A DNA stretch of 40,017 bases from JBMOLK01 sp049325575 (GCA_049325575.1 JBMOLK010000287.1:1-40017); one strand, 5' to 3'; numbered from the stretch's first letter, positions 26,665-35,454 are shown. The notes: generated from the sequence alone by a model not told the origin. Numbers and translations are program-made.

Positions 26665-27852
26665 ATGTTGTCACAAAAAGTAGTTCAGAGTCTAAGTAAT
26701 GCATCCTGGATCAGGGCAATGTTTGAAGAAGGTGAGAAGCTTCGAAAGCTCCATGGTGATGATAAGGTATTTGATTTCACCCTGGGCAACCCTGACCCTG
26801 AACCGCCCGAATCTGTCAGAGAATCGTTAAAAAAGATAATATTGGAAGAAAAGCCGGGTATTCACCGTTATATGAATAATGCCGGTTATGTTGATGTGAG
26901 ACAGAAGGTTGCAGAAAGTATAAACAGTGAAACCGGTTTATACCTTTCCTCACAGCATGTTATAATGACCTGTGGTGCCGCCGGAGGTCTGAATGTTGTT
27001 CTTAAGACCATACTTAATCCTAATGAAGAGGTAATTATCTTTGCACCGTATTTTGCGGAATATATCTTCTATGTTGACAATCACGGTGGAAAAATTGTGG
27101 TAGTCCCACCCGAAAAGGACAGTTTTGAACCCGACTTAAAGGCACTCGAAAACAGCATAAACAAAAATACCAAAGCAGTTATAGTTAATTCTCCAAATAA
27201 TCCTTCAGGGTATGTTTATAGTGAAGAAACTTTAGCTAAAATTGCTAAAATCCTCGCGCAAAAGGAAAAGGAGTACGATTCTACCATCTTTGTACTATCT
27301 GATGAGCCATATAAAAAACTTGTTTACGACGGAGTTAAGCCTCCAAGTATTCTGAATCTGTTTAAAAACTCATTTGTAATAAACTCCTTTAGTAAATCTT
27401 TATCTCTGCCTGGGGAGAGAATAGGATATATTGCTGTAAATCCCGGTATTAAGGATGTTGATCTTTTAATAGGAGGCCTTGTCTTTTGCAACCGTACCCT
27501 TGGGTATGTAAATGCACCTTCATTGTTTCAAATGGCAATTGCCCAATCACTGGATGAAGCAGTTGATGTCGACGTGTATAAAGTAAGACGTGATGTGATG
27601 TACGATAGCCTTGTTAAGTTCGGATTTTCATGCATAAAGCCACAGGGCGCTTTTTATCTTTTCCCTAAATCCCCTATTGCAGATGATGTTGGTTTTATAA
27701 AGCATGCATTAAAATACAACCTGCTTTTGGTGCCCGGAAAAGGTTTCGGATGTCCCGGCTACTTTAGAATTGCATATTGTGTAAGCCACGAGACCATCAA
27801 AAATTCACTGCCTGCTTTTGAAGCATTGGCAAAAGACTTTAACCTGATATAG
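26665..27852 (+). CDS. PLP-dependent aminotransferase class I/II (aspartate aminotransferase-like)
   Basis: Fold-type I aminotransferase of 395 residues, a normal length. Motifs: FTLGNPDPEPP near the N-terminus, AAGGLNVVLKTIL (cofactor phosphate contact), NSPNNPSGYVYS, DEPYKKLVYDG, the PLP-binding lysine in SFSKSLSLPGERIGY, and the substrate carboxylate arginine in YFRIAYCVS. It groups by motif with aspartate aminotransferases of the PRK07568 kind; the true substrate is not certain. AAGGAG lies before the ATG, 18 bases after rqcH, so the two are one operon, closed by a strong terminator. Confidence 0.92.
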   Translation: MLSQKVVQSLSNASWIRAMFEEGEKLRKLHGDDKVFDFTLGNPDPEPPESVRESLKKIILEEKPGIHRYMNNAGYVDVRQKVAESINSETGLYLSSQHVIMTCGAAGGLNVVLKTILNPNEEVIIFAPYFAEYIFYVDNHGGKIVVVPPEKDSFEPDLKALENSINKNTKAVIVNSPNNPSGYVYSEETLAKIAKILAQKEKEYDSTIFVLSDEPYKKLVYDGVKPPSILNLFKNSFVINSFSKSLSLPGERIGYIAVNPGIKDVDLLIGGLVFCNRTLGYVNAPSLFQMAIAQSLDEAVDVDVYKVRRDVMYDSLVKFGFSCIKPQGAFYLFPKSPIADDVGFIKHALKYNLLLVPGKGFGCPGYFRIAYCVSHETIKNSLPAFEALAKDFNLI

Positions 27853-27876
27853 TTTCATAGCATATTATTATCTGTG

Positions 27877-27907
27877 AGGGCCCGGAGGCAGTATCCGCGC
27901 CCTTTTT
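27877..27907 (+). terminator. Rho-independent terminator of rqcH-aminotransferase operon
   Basis: Ten-base-pair GC-rich stem (27877-27886 with 27894-27903, one mismatch), seven-base loop and a TTTTT tail, 24 bases after the aminotransferase stop. Confidence 0.88.
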
Positions 27908-27974
27908 ACCTGTGTATCAACCTGCCTTCTCTCTTATTTTGTTTGTTCTCACCCAGTATAAATAACAATTTCTG

Positions 27975-28003
27975 TTATTAAATCCTAGGAAATATATTAT
28001 AAT
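27975..28003 (+). promoter_or_regulatory. Promoter of the amidohydrolase gene
   Basis: TTATTA (27975-27980), 17-base spacer, TATAAT (27998-28003). A seven-base-pair dyad AATAACA-N5-TGTTATT (27961-27979) overlaps the -35 and could be an operator. Confidence 0.5.
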
Positions 28004-28076
28004 GCTTTGTGTGAATTATTTGTATAGAGTCCATAACAAAACATTATGGATTAAAATAAATACTAGGAGGAATTAC

Positions 28077-29114
28077 ATGAAAAGAAAAGCTGCTTTAACA
28101 TTTATTATGGTGATCTATCTATGTTTTTTCCCGCTAATTCCGGGCAGCCACACCCAGGCAGACGCAGCAAAAAAGTTTTCACTTACTGACTTTCACATGC
28201 ACATGAAAAGACAAAAGCTGGCAGATGCAATTATTAAGCTGATAGGATCAGACGAATTATTTGGTGTACCCATGGTCGAAACGAATGCTGAAACTATCAT
28301 TTCACAAATTGGTAAAACTCATATTACAAAAGCCTTTGTGCTCTCAGGTGCTTACATATGGGGAATGGAATCATTGACCGATCCCTCACAGGAGTATGAA
28401 GAAGTTAAAGCAGAAAATGACTGGACAGCTGAACAAGCAGCAAAATACCCTGATCGCTTGATACCTTTATTCTCTTTAAACCCACTAAAAAATTATGCAT
28501 TACAGGAAATGGACAGGTGCTTTGATGAGTTGAAAATGCCTGCTATGAAACTACATTTTGCGACCTCCAATATTGATCTTAGAGACCCTGTACATCTTAA
28601 TAAAGTTGAAAAAGTTCTTGCTCATGCTGAAATAAAAGGTATCCCCGTTCTAATTCATCTTATGAACAATAATAAGGATTATGGCCCTGAAGATGCCCAA
28701 ATCTTTATTGACGAGATCCTTGCCAAGCACCCGGATCTTAGGGTGTGTATTGCTCATCTCGGAGGTTCGGGAGGATATAATGACAAGGTAGGTGATATTT
28801 TCGATACATTTATTAAAGCATATAAAAATAATAAAAACCTAAATAAACACAACCTGTATTTTGATATCTCATCAGTTATTGTAGAAGAAACAATAAAAGG
28901 ATATATGGAAGCAACCACCGAAGATGAGCTTCACCGCATGGCCCGTCAAATTAACAATTGGGGCCTTGATAGAATTCTCTGGGGAAGTGATTATCCTATA
29001 AACAAGTCGGCTAAATATCTGCTGACAACTTTTATGAAACTTCCTTTAGGTACAAGAAGCTTTATTAAAATGATTAATAAAGATGTTGATGACTTCATAC
29101 CAAATAAAAATTAA
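28077..29114 (+). CDS. Exported amidohydrolase (amidohydrolase_2 family)
   Basis: Metal-dependent TIM-barrel hydrolase of 345 residues with a signal peptide (MKRKAALTFIMVIYLCFFPL, then a likely cleavage near ADA-AKK). Barrel motifs in order are DFHMHM (strand 1 metal site), KLHFATSNIDL, IPVLIHLMNN (metal His), VCIAHLGGSGGY (His) and RILWGSDYPI (catalytic Asp). The family includes decarboxylases and hydrolases of cyclic or aromatic acids; the substrate cannot be read from sequence. ATG 28077 is set by TAGGAGG six bases upstream and by the signal peptide; the frame is open to 28002, but that region holds the promoter. Monocistronic. Confidence 0.88.
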   Translation: MKRKAALTFIMVIYLCFFPLIPGSHTQADAAKKFSLTDFHMHMKRQKLADAIIKLIGSDELFGVPMVETNAETIISQIGKTHITKAFVLSGAYIWGMESLTDPSQEYEEVKAENDWTAEQAAKYPDRLIPLFSLNPLKNYALQEMDRCFDELKMPAMKLHFATSNIDLRDPVHLNKVEKVLAHAEIKGIPVLIHLMNNNKDYGPEDAQIFIDEILAKHPDLRVCIAHLGGSGGYNDKVGDIFDTFIKAYKNNKNLNKHNLYFDISSVIVEETIKGYMEATTEDELHRMARQINNWGLDRILWGSDYPINKSAKYLLTTFMKLPLGTRSFIKMINKDVDDFIPNKN

Positions 29115-29168
29115 ATCAACCTCTATGCATTTTAAATGAAATAAATTATAATTAAAGTAACAGTATAC

Positions 29169-29209
29169 AAAAAGTCCTCCGTTTATTACCTGAATAATGG
29201 AGGATTTTT
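29169..29209 (+). terminator. Terminator of the amidohydrolase gene
   Basis: Interrupted stem with CCTCC/GGAGG and flanking A/T pairs around a TTATT-ACCTG-AATAA tip, ending in TTTTT at 29205-29209, about 55 bases after the stop. Confidence 0.8.
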
Positions 29210-29258
29210 AAAACTTTTCATTATGATATTATGTTGTATTAGCGTAAAGTCTCTTGAT

Positions 29259-29372
29259 ATGAAGTCTATACTGTTAGATATGGAGGTTGATATTATCGGT
29301 AAAAGTTTTAAAGGAGTTATTCCTGGATATTTGGAACTACCGTTTCATCTCTATAACCAGGCTGCTCCTTAA
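29259..29372 (+). other. Small ORF or gene remnant in the cellulase upstream region
   Basis: A 37-codon frame starting ATG 29259 ends in VIPGYLELPFHLYNQAAP. There is no convincing ribosome site, and I do not recognise it. It may be a leftover of a decayed gene. The rest of the 600-base gap (29115-29714) holds the terminator above, AT-rich sequence without a clear sigma-A promoter, and the dyad near the cellulase start. Confidence 0.2.
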
Positions 29373-29677
29373 ATATACATAATGCACACTATGATAAGCG
29401 TATTTTGATTTACCAAAGCCTTAATCTTATATCTGTAGCAATAAATTCACAATCTACACGTCAATTTTTCTTCGCTGTGATTTGATATTATATTCTTTAG
29501 TTTAATCAAAAAAACATGTATGGTTTGCAAATTCTTTTCATATTTCCACCCCTTTGCCATGCTGTGCCATATATTTACACTTACCAATTACTTAATTCTT
29601 CTTTATAAAAACCCAAAGCTGCATTTAAAATAGTATCTTTAGTTCTAAGGTGGGGTAAACACTATAAAGTTTATTAT

Positions 29678-29694
29678 ATTGTGCAGAACACAAT
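29678..29694. promoter_or_regulatory. Dyad upstream of the cellulase gene
   Basis: ATTGTG-CAGAA-CACAAT, six-base arms, lies 20 bases before the ATG of the GH9 gene, just ahead of the AAAGGGAG ribosome site. It could be an operator or a 5' hairpin that stabilises the mRNA. Confidence 0.35.
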
Positions 29695-29714
29695 TTTAGA
29701 AAGGGAGATGTATA

Positions 29715-31919
29715 ATGAAAAAACTTATCAGTGCAGTTATAGTGGCTGCTATCCTGGCAACTCTTCTAGTACCGCAGTTGCCGGTTTTTGCTGCCGACTA
29801 TAACTATGGAGAAGCACTCCAAAAAGCGATCCTGTTTTACGAGTTCCAGATGGCTGGAAAGCTTCCTGACAACATGCGCACCAACTGGCGCGGTGATTCC
29901 TGTTTGAATGATGGTAAAGATGTAGGTTTAGACCTTACAGGTGGATGGTTTGACGCAGGTGACCATGTAAAATTCAACCTGCCTATGGCCTATACTGCTG
30001 CAATGCTTGCATGGACAGTACACGAGTATAAGGATGCTCTTCAAAAGAGCGGCCAGCTCTCTTACATGATGGACCAGATCAAGTGGGCAGCAGACTATTT
30101 CATAAAATGCCACCCGGAAAAATATGTTTACTACTACCAGGTAGGAAACGGTGATGCTGACCACAGATGGTGGGTACCGGCTGAGTGTATAGATCTTCAG
30201 GCACCAAGACCATCCTACAAGGTAACTCAAGCAGCCGGCGGGTCCACTGTTACAGCCGGAACTGCAGCTGCCCTTGCAGCAACAGCACTCATATTCAAAG
30301 ATACAGATCCTGCATACGCTGCCAAGTGTCTGCAGCATGCAAAAGATCTTTACGAGTTTTCAGAGCTTACAAAAAGTGATGCCGGTTATATTGAAGCTAT
30401 GAACTTCTATAGATCATGGAGCGGCTGGTCGGATGAACTTTCATGGGCCGGTGCCTGGATTTACATGGCAAGCGGTGACCAGACCTACCTTGATAAGGCT
30501 GAACAGTATGTTAGCGAATGGGGTCTTGAACAACGTACAACATATATTGCATACAAATGGGGTCACTGCTGGGATGACGTTCACCATGGAGCTTCAATTC
30601 TCCTGGCAAAACTTACAGACAAACCTTTATACAAGGAAAGTATAGAAAGGCATTTAGACTACTGGACAGTAGGATACAATGGCGAAAGAATCAGATATAC
30701 TCCAAAGGGCCTGGCACATCTTACCGACTGGGGTGTACTAAGACATGCAACAACTACAGCATTTTTGGCTAGTGTTTATTCCGACTGGTCAGGATGTCCT
30801 CCTGAAAAAGCTGCAATATATATGGATTTTGCAAAGAAGCAGACTGACTACGCTTTGGGAAGCAGCGGCAGAAGCTATGAGATAGGTTTTGGCGTTAATC
30901 CTCCAAAACGTCCGCACCACAGAACTGCTCACAGCTCATGGGCCGACAGCCAGAACGTTCCTGCTTTTCACAGACACACCCTGTATGGCGCTCTCGTAGG
31001 AGGCCCAAGCAGCACTGATGCATACGATGATGATATAGCCAACTATGTTACAAATGAGGTTGCATGTGACTATAATGCAGGTTTTGTTGGTGTTCTCGCA
31101 AAAATGTACGACCTATATGGCGGAGAACCAATTCCTAACTTTAAAGCTATAGAAGAAAAGACTAACGAAGAAATATTTGTTTCTGCAACTGCAGGCGGCA
31201 CTTCAGCAGCTGAATTAAGATCACGTCTATTTAATAAGTCAGGCTGGCCTGCAAGATCCTCCGATAAACTATCCTTTAGATACTTTATGGACCTTTCAGA
31301 GTACATAAGCGGTGGAGGCAACCCTGGTGCAATAACCGGAACAATAGTTTACAGTGCAGCGCCAACTGCAAAAATATCCGCACCTAAAGTCTATGATGCT
31401 TCAAAGAACATATATTATGTTGAAGTTGATCTGACAGGATCAAAGGTATTTCCAGGTAGTAATTCGGACCACCAGAAGGAAATCCAGTTTAAAATCCAGC
31501 CACCTGCAGGTTCTAAATGGGATAATACCAATGACTTCTCATATCAGGGAATTCAAAAAGGCGGCGAAGCTATTGCAGAGCTACCTGTTTATGACGCAGG
31601 AGTTCTTATATTCGGTGTAGAGCCTAACGGAAGTACACCACCACCTCCGCCAACACCTACAGTAATTATTCCTACACCTTCAATACCGTCTTTTAAATAT
31701 GGTGATGTTAATAATGACGGACTTGTAAACTCTACAGATTATACTTTAGTAAAAAGAGTTGTTCTGAAAATTATACCTGATTTCCCAAATGCAGGTGCTT
31801 ATCCAAGCAACCTTGCTGCAGACGTCAATGCTGATGGGGCGATAAACTCGACAGACCTGACGCTAATTAAAAGACATATACTTAAAATAATAACCATATT
31901 CCCTGCAGAAACTAAATAA
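29715..31919 (+). CDS. Cellulosomal GH9 endoglucanase with CBM3c and type I dockerin
   Basis: Exported beta-1,4-glucanase of 734 residues. Residues 1-27 are a signal peptide. Residues ~28-470 are a GH9 catalytic domain, with Asp80/Asp83 in FDAGDHVKFN (base), His401/402 and His406 in RPHHRTAH, and the acid Glu448 in TNEVACDYNAGF. A CBM3c follows (~483-640), fused as in theme B processive endoglucanases. After a Pro/Thr linker, the dockerin (~663-730) has two calcium repeats, GDVNNDGLVNSTDYTLVKR and ADVNADGAINSTDLTLIKR, both with Ser-Thr at the cohesin-recognition positions, as in Clostridium thermocellum-type type I dockerins. Size and layout resemble CelF. It appears to be a single-gene unit. 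Confidence 0.97.
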   Translation: MKKLISAVIVAAILATLLVPQLPVFAADYNYGEALQKAILFYEFQMAGKLPDNMRTNWRGDSCLNDGKDVGLDLTGGWFDAGDHVKFNLPMAYTAAMLAWTVHEYKDALQKSGQLSYMMDQIKWAADYFIKCHPEKYVYYYQVGNGDADHRWWVPAECIDLQAPRPSYKVTQAAGGSTVTAGTAAALAATALIFKDTDPAYAAKCLQHAKDLYEFSELTKSDAGYIEAMNFYRSWSGWSDELSWAGAWIYMASGDQTYLDKAEQYVSEWGLEQRTTYIAYKWGHCWDDVHHGASILLAKLTDKPLYKESIERHLDYWTVGYNGERIRYTPKGLAHLTDWGVLRHATTTAFLASVYSDWSGCPPEKAAIYMDFAKKQTDYALGSSGRSYEIGFGVNPPKRPHHRTAHSSWADSQNVPAFHRHTLYGALVGGPSSTDAYDDDIANYVTNEVACDYNAGFVGVLAKMYDLYGGEPIPNFKAIEEKTNEEIFVSATAGGTSAAELRSRLFNKSGWPARSSDKLSFRYFMDLSEYISGGGNPGAITGTIVYSAAPTAKISAPKVYDASKNIYYVEVDLTGSKVFPGSNSDHQKEIQFKIQPPAGSKWDNTNDFSYQGIQKGGEAIAELPVYDAGVLIFGVEPNGSTPPPPPTPTVIIPTPSIPSFKYGDVNNDGLVNSTDYTLVKRVVLKIIPDFPNAGAYPSNLAADVNADGAINSTDLTLIKRHILKIITIFPAETK

Positions 31920-31943
31920 AACAAAAACCTCAATAAACATTTT

Positions 31944-31975
31944 AAGGGCAGGCTCAAGAAAATGAGCCTGCCCTT
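31944..31975. terminator. Bidirectional terminator between cellulase and foldase genes
   Basis: Thirteen-base-pair perfect stem (31944-31956 with 31963-31975) and six-base loop between convergent genes, with T/A-rich flanks on both sides. Confidence 0.88.
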
Positions 31976-32008
31976 ACTTATGTTTTAATTATATTCAATA
32001 AAGAAAGT

Positions 32009-33181
32009 TTACATCCTGTCTTCAAACTTCTTAATGGTAGCTGCACCTTTCCACTCTTCTATTTTTTCGTTTATAAAAGCCATTCTCTTCTCATTTTCTA
32101 CAGCATCCCTGATTGCATCTTTCTTTTCTTCAAGGGTAAATGCTCTTTCAGCCTTCTTTTCATATGCTTTAATAATATGATAACCGAAGGGGCCTCCTAC
32201 AAGGTCTGATATTTCACCTTCTTTAAGCTTTAAAGACGCATCCTGAAATTCAGGAATAAACTGGCCGTCATTTCTAACGGTATATCCCTCTTTATTTGAT
32301 TGCATACCTGGATCTTCACCATATTGCTCTATTAGCTTCTCAAAATCTTCTCCACTCTTGGCCTTATTAAGAACTTCCTGTGCCTTGGGTTTGATTTCAT
32401 TGAGCTTTTCTTCAAGATATTTTTTTGCTTCTTCCTGCTTACCTTCTGAGGCAAGTTTCTGGTATTCATTCTTGTGTTCTTCAGGAAGACCAATCAGTAT
32501 ATGTTTAACTCTTGATTCAGCCGGCTGGAGCAGCTCTACAGCTCCACTCATAGCTGCAGGCGTTCCATCCTGTTGAAGCTTTAGCTGACTATCGTAGTAG
32601 CTTTTAATATCATCGTCTGAACATTTAACATCCTTAACAAGATCATCCATAAATTTCTCAACTACTTTCATTTCAGCCAATTCACGAACAAATTCATCCC
32701 TTGTCTTTCCCATGGCCTTCAATTGACTGTCCACATAATCATTTGCTTCCTTTCCGTAGTCCTTGTTAGGTTCCCCTGAAGAAGCACCCTGTCCCTTCAT
32801 CTGCTCAGTAATGTTAACCAATATATCATCAAATTCCTTTTTAGCATCTACCAATATCTCATCAGTTACTTTAAATCCTGCCTCTTCTGCCTTTTGTAAA
32901 GTCAGCTTTCTCGTAATTAACTGGTCTAGGACATCTTCCTTAAGCTGTTTGATTGACTCCTGCTGTTCCTTATTATCTTCGCTATAGCCATACCCTGCCT
33001 TTTGCTGCTCAAACAGATAAGAGAATTCTGTAGAAGAGACTTTCTTACCGTTAACTTCTGCTACTGCCTGGGTTGTATTCTTTGTGCTGTTTCCGTACAG
33101 AAAGAAAGCTCCAGCAGAAATACCCGCTATTAACACCACCGTTATAAATATAACTCCCAGAATTTGCTTTGAAATCTTCAT
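32009..33181 (-). CDS. Membrane-anchored peptidyl-prolyl isomerase, PrsA/SurA type
   Basis: Extracytoplasmic foldase of 390 residues. The N-terminal hydrophobic helix (ILGVIFITVVLIAGISAGAFF) lacks a lipobox Cys, so it is a membrane anchor rather than a lipoprotein as in Bacillus PrsA. Residues ~40-200 are a SurA_N-like chaperone region (VNGKKVSSTEFSYLFEQQ). The parvulin domain begins at SRVKHILIG (~225) and continues after a lysine-rich insertion with GEDFEKLIEQYGEDPG and GPFGYHIIKAYEK. AAAGGATG precedes the ATG. It may help fold secreted enzymes such as the convergent cellulase; that link is inference. Confidence 0.92.
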   Translation of the reverse strand: MKISKQILGVIFITVVLIAGISAGAFFLYGNSTKNTTQAVAEVNGKKVSSTEFSYLFEQQKAGYGYSEDNKEQQESIKQLKEDVLDQLITRKLTLQKAEEAGFKVTDEILVDAKKEFDDILVNITEQMKGQGASSGEPNKDYGKEANDYVDSQLKAMGKTRDEFVRELAEMKVVEKFMDDLVKDVKCSDDDIKSYYDSQLKLQQDGTPAAMSGAVELLQPAESRVKHILIGLPEEHKNEYQKLASEGKQEEAKKYLEEKLNEIKPKAQEVLNKAKSGEDFEKLIEQYGEDPGMQSNKEGYTVRNDGQFIPEFQDASLKLKEGEISDLVGGPFGYHIIKAYEKKAERAFTLEEKKDAIRDAVENEKRMAFINEKIEEWKGAATIKKFEDRM

Positions 33182-33546
33182 CTTAATTCATCCTTTATTT
33201 AATATATTTTGTTAAAGCACGTCCTATTTCAGAAATCACAGATCAGACTACCATTACAAATGGAATTGAAGCACGGCCAAATCTTCTCCCCCTTATATAA
33301 CCTCCTTCGCCAAATAATCTCATTATAACTGCTATATTTGTCAGAAATATGGCCATTATGTGAACATTTTTATAAAATGAGAATTTGCATTGTAGAAAGC
33401 AGCAATGCAATATTTCAAATGAGAAAAATGCACATGACAAGTTCCATTATACCATGATTTTAGAAATAATGCTTTAAAAATCTAGTTTCCATAGTTTTCT
33501 AGGCAATCCTCCACTCTAATTATAACATCTAGCAGCTAAATATACA

Positions 33547-33755
33547 CTAGTGCTTTTTAACATAACAAATTTCTAGAGATAACGAACTGTAAAGATAAAC
33601 ATAAATTTCCTCCGCCAATTTGATACAAATGGCGGGCTCATCTTGTTTATCTACTTTTACAGTTCGATCTCTATAGTCATTCACAATGTTAAAAATGCGC
33701 TTCCTATGTTTGTGCCCCGCATGTTCTAGAAAAAAATAACGTTACGAAGCACTAG
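33547..33755. mobile_element. MITE-like element copy A (interrupted)
   Basis: Ends CTAGTGCTTTTTAACATA and, inverted, CTAGTGCTTCGTAACGTTA, forming imperfect terminal inverted repeats of about 19 bases that begin with TA. No coding capacity. The right 70 bases match copy B at 34614-34722 at about 86% by eye. A second element (33574-33676) splits it; without that, A would be about 107 bases, the same as B. It lies downstream of thiN in the 33182-33945 gap, which otherwise holds AT-rich sequence and no convincing gene. Confidence 0.75.
33574..33676. mobile_element. Second MITE-like element nested in copy A
   Basis: About 97-100 bases with terminal inverted repeats (GAGATAACGAACTGTAAA against GAGATCGAACTGTAAA) and a strong internal hairpin at 33612-33635 (CCGCCA...TGGCGG). 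It is flanked by TAG on both sides (33574-33576, 33674-33676); a TA duplication is an alternative reading. It has no coding capacity. The repeats are unrelated to those of the host element. Confidence 0.7.
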
Positions 33756-33810
33756 TAATTTACATGTAACTATTTTTTGATCTTCCACATTCATACATCA
33801 CTTCTTTATT

Positions 33811-33835
33811 TTCAAAGTTCGCTATCTCTATATAG
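33811..33835. repeat. Solo end resembling the nested element's terminal repeat
   Basis: Reads on the minus strand as CTATATAGAGATAGCGAACT, followed by TTGAA, close to the ends of the nested element. No matching partner end was found nearby, so it is a decayed copy or fragment. Confidence 0.5.
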
Positions 33836-33945
33836 TTGTCTTTATAAGAATATTTTACCATGAGTTTCTACTTAAAACCACCTGCACATTAAAAAAGCTC
33901 TGTATTTATATTTGTACAAAGCTTTATATCCACATACTTTCCTAT

Positions 33946-34581
33946 TTAATCTTTAGACTTTATAACCAACAAGATGCCACTGGTAATTGTAATTTCTGCA
34001 ATACTTGAGACAAATTCGTTGCTTACTCCCCTGCTTGACCCTATCTCCAATGTATCGCCCCTAAGCTCATAGTATAAGCCTTTGGTAGTTATTCCTTCCA
34101 CCCTCTCGGTAAGAGGCAGCAAAGTCAGGTTAAATCCATCTTCATAATCAACCTTGATGCTGTCAGACATTAAAGCAATCTCATTATACTCATTTACTAT
34201 TCTTCCCCTTATACCTTTATCCAGCATTTTTTTCAAAAGATAGATGTTTGATAGAGAATGATCCAGCCTTGTACCGGTACCGCCTATTATCACAACATCC
34301 TTAAAGCCTCTGTCACAAGCTACACTTACTGCCAGTTCAGTATCGGTCATGTCTTTTTCCCTTGGGAATTTAAGCACCTCAACATTAAGTTTCATGTAAT
34401 AATCAAGGTCTTGCCCCGATATGGAATCAAAATCCCCTAAAAGAACATTCGGTATAATACCCAAGCTTTTTAAGTGAGAAGCCCCACCATCAGCACAAAT
34501 TATAAATTCTGCCTTGTCAAAGTACTTTTTATAATAAGGATAATCAATAATACTGCCGTTACAAACTATGATAGTATGCAT
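33946..34581 (-). CDS. thiN: Thiamine pyrophosphokinase
   Basis: Transfers pyrophosphate from ATP to thiamine to give the cofactor directly. The 211-residue product has the family motifs ICADGGASHLKSLGI, NVLLGDFDSI, PREKDMTDTELAV and GGTGTRLDHSLSN, followed by the C-terminal beta domain with GSSRGVSNEF. Complete by length. A GGTGAT site lies five bases before the ATG. It is the usual last gene of the rsgA-rpe-thiN string, but here 151 bases including a MITE-like copy separate it from rpe, and another copy lies downstream. Confidence 0.95.
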   Translation of the reverse strand: MHTIIVCNGSIIDYPYYKKYFDKAEFIICADGGASHLKSLGIIPNVLLGDFDSISGQDLDYYMKLNVEVLKFPREKDMTDTELAVSVACDRGFKDVVIIGGTGTRLDHSLSNIYLLKKMLDKGIRGRIVNEYNEIALMSDSIKVDYEDGFNLTLLPLTERVEGITTKGLYYELRGDTLEIGSSRGVSNEFVSSIAEITITSGILLVIKSKD

Positions 34582-34613
34582 AATGTATCACCAACCTGGC
34601 CGATTTTCAAACT

Positions 34614-34722
34614 CTAGTGCTTTTTAACATTACAAATTTCCAGTCTTACATAATGTTAAAAATGCACTTCCTTTGTTTGTGCCTCCCATGCTTTAGAAAA
34701 GAGTTACGTTACGAGGCACTAA
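34614..34722. mobile_element. MITE-like element copy B (intact)
   Basis: About 109 bases with ends CTAGTGCTTTTTAACATTA and, inverted, CTTAGTGCCTCGTAACGTAA. It is in the same orientation as copy A, in the rpe-thiN gap. Near its middle it reads AATTTCCAGTCTTACATAA, which matches the sequence of copy A if the nested element and one flanking TAG are removed. Confidence 0.75.
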
Positions 34723-34732
34723 GACTTACAAC

Positions 34733-35392
34733 TTAGCTGCTATATGCTTTATCTCTTAGCTCCTTAATGATTTTTACAGTATCAGGTGCAGCAAAAACAG
34801 TGGAACCTGATACTATAACATTTGCCCCGGCACTTGCAACATCAAAAATATTGTTTGTATCTATCCCACCATCAACCTCTATATCAATATTCAGCTTTCT
34901 ACCATCTATAACTTCCTTTAGTTTTCTTATCTTGCCTGTAACCGACTCAATATATTTCTGACCGCCAAAGCCAGGGTTTACCGACATAAGAAGTATCATG
35001 TCCACATCATCCAAAATCCACTCTATACTGCTAAGAGAAGTAGCAGGATTTAAGGCAACAGCAGCTTTTATTCCATGCTGTTTTATTTTCTGCACAGTGC
35101 GGTGCAAGTGACAGCAAGTTTCAGCATGAACTGATATAATATCCGCTCCGGAATCTACAAAGCTGTCAATATAATTGTCAGGATTTTCTATCATAAGGTG
35201 GACGTCAAATAAAAGGCCGGTTACTTTTCTTAAGGCCTTAACAATAGGAGGCCCCAAGGTTATATTAGGAACAAAGTGTCCGTCCATAACATCTATATGT
35301 ACCATATCTGCCCCTGCTTTTTCGATACGTAATATTTCCTCCCCTAACTTTGAAAAGTCCGCCGAAAGAATTGAAGGTGCAATTTTAATCAA
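34733..35392 (-). CDS. rpe: Ribulose-phosphate 3-epimerase
   Basis: Interconverts ribulose 5-phosphate and xylulose 5-phosphate in the pentose phosphate pathway. A 219-residue TIM barrel with IKIAPSILSADFSKLGEE, the metal-site HIDVMDGHFVPNITLGPP, DVHLMIENPDNYI, VNPGFGGQKYI and EVDGGI. I place the start at TTG 35392, eight bases after GAGGAG, where family similarity begins. The frame is open to an ATG at 35458 that overlaps the rsgA stop, but the extra 22 residues are not conserved, have no ribosome site and span a strong hairpin. Confidence 0.94.
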   Translation of the reverse strand: MIKIAPSILSADFSKLGEEILRIEKAGADMVHIDVMDGHFVPNITLGPPIVKALRKVTGLLFDVHLMIENPDNYIDSFVDSGADIISVHAETCCHLHRTVQKIKQHGIKAAVALNPATSLSSIEWILDDVDMILLMSVNPGFGGQKYIESVTGKIRKLKEVIDGRKLNIDIEVDGGIDTNNIFDVASAGANVIVSGSTVFAAPDTVKIIKELRDKAYSS

Positions 35393-35416
35393 ACCAATAC
35401 ACTCCTCTACAATATC

Positions 35417-35453
35417 CAGGCTTTGGCACATGCTTGTCCCATGCCAAAGCCTG
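35417..35453 (-). terminator. Strong hairpin between rsgA and rpe
   Basis: Twelve-base-pair perfect stem (35417-35428 with 35442-35453) and a 13-base loop in the 62-base gap between rsgA and rpe. It lacks a T tract on the minus strand, so it is more likely an mRNA processing or stability element than a full terminator. Confidence 0.5.
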
Positions 35454-35454
35454 A

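Noticed and set aside
33243..33440. 65-codon minus-strand frame in the gap upstream of the foldase gene
   Set aside because: Cys/Phe-rich composition typical of AT-rich spacer, no ribosome site at its start, no recognisable family.
33182..33945. Complete insertion sequence with transposase
   Set aside because: Only short non-coding elements with inverted ends are present; no frame encodes a transposase.
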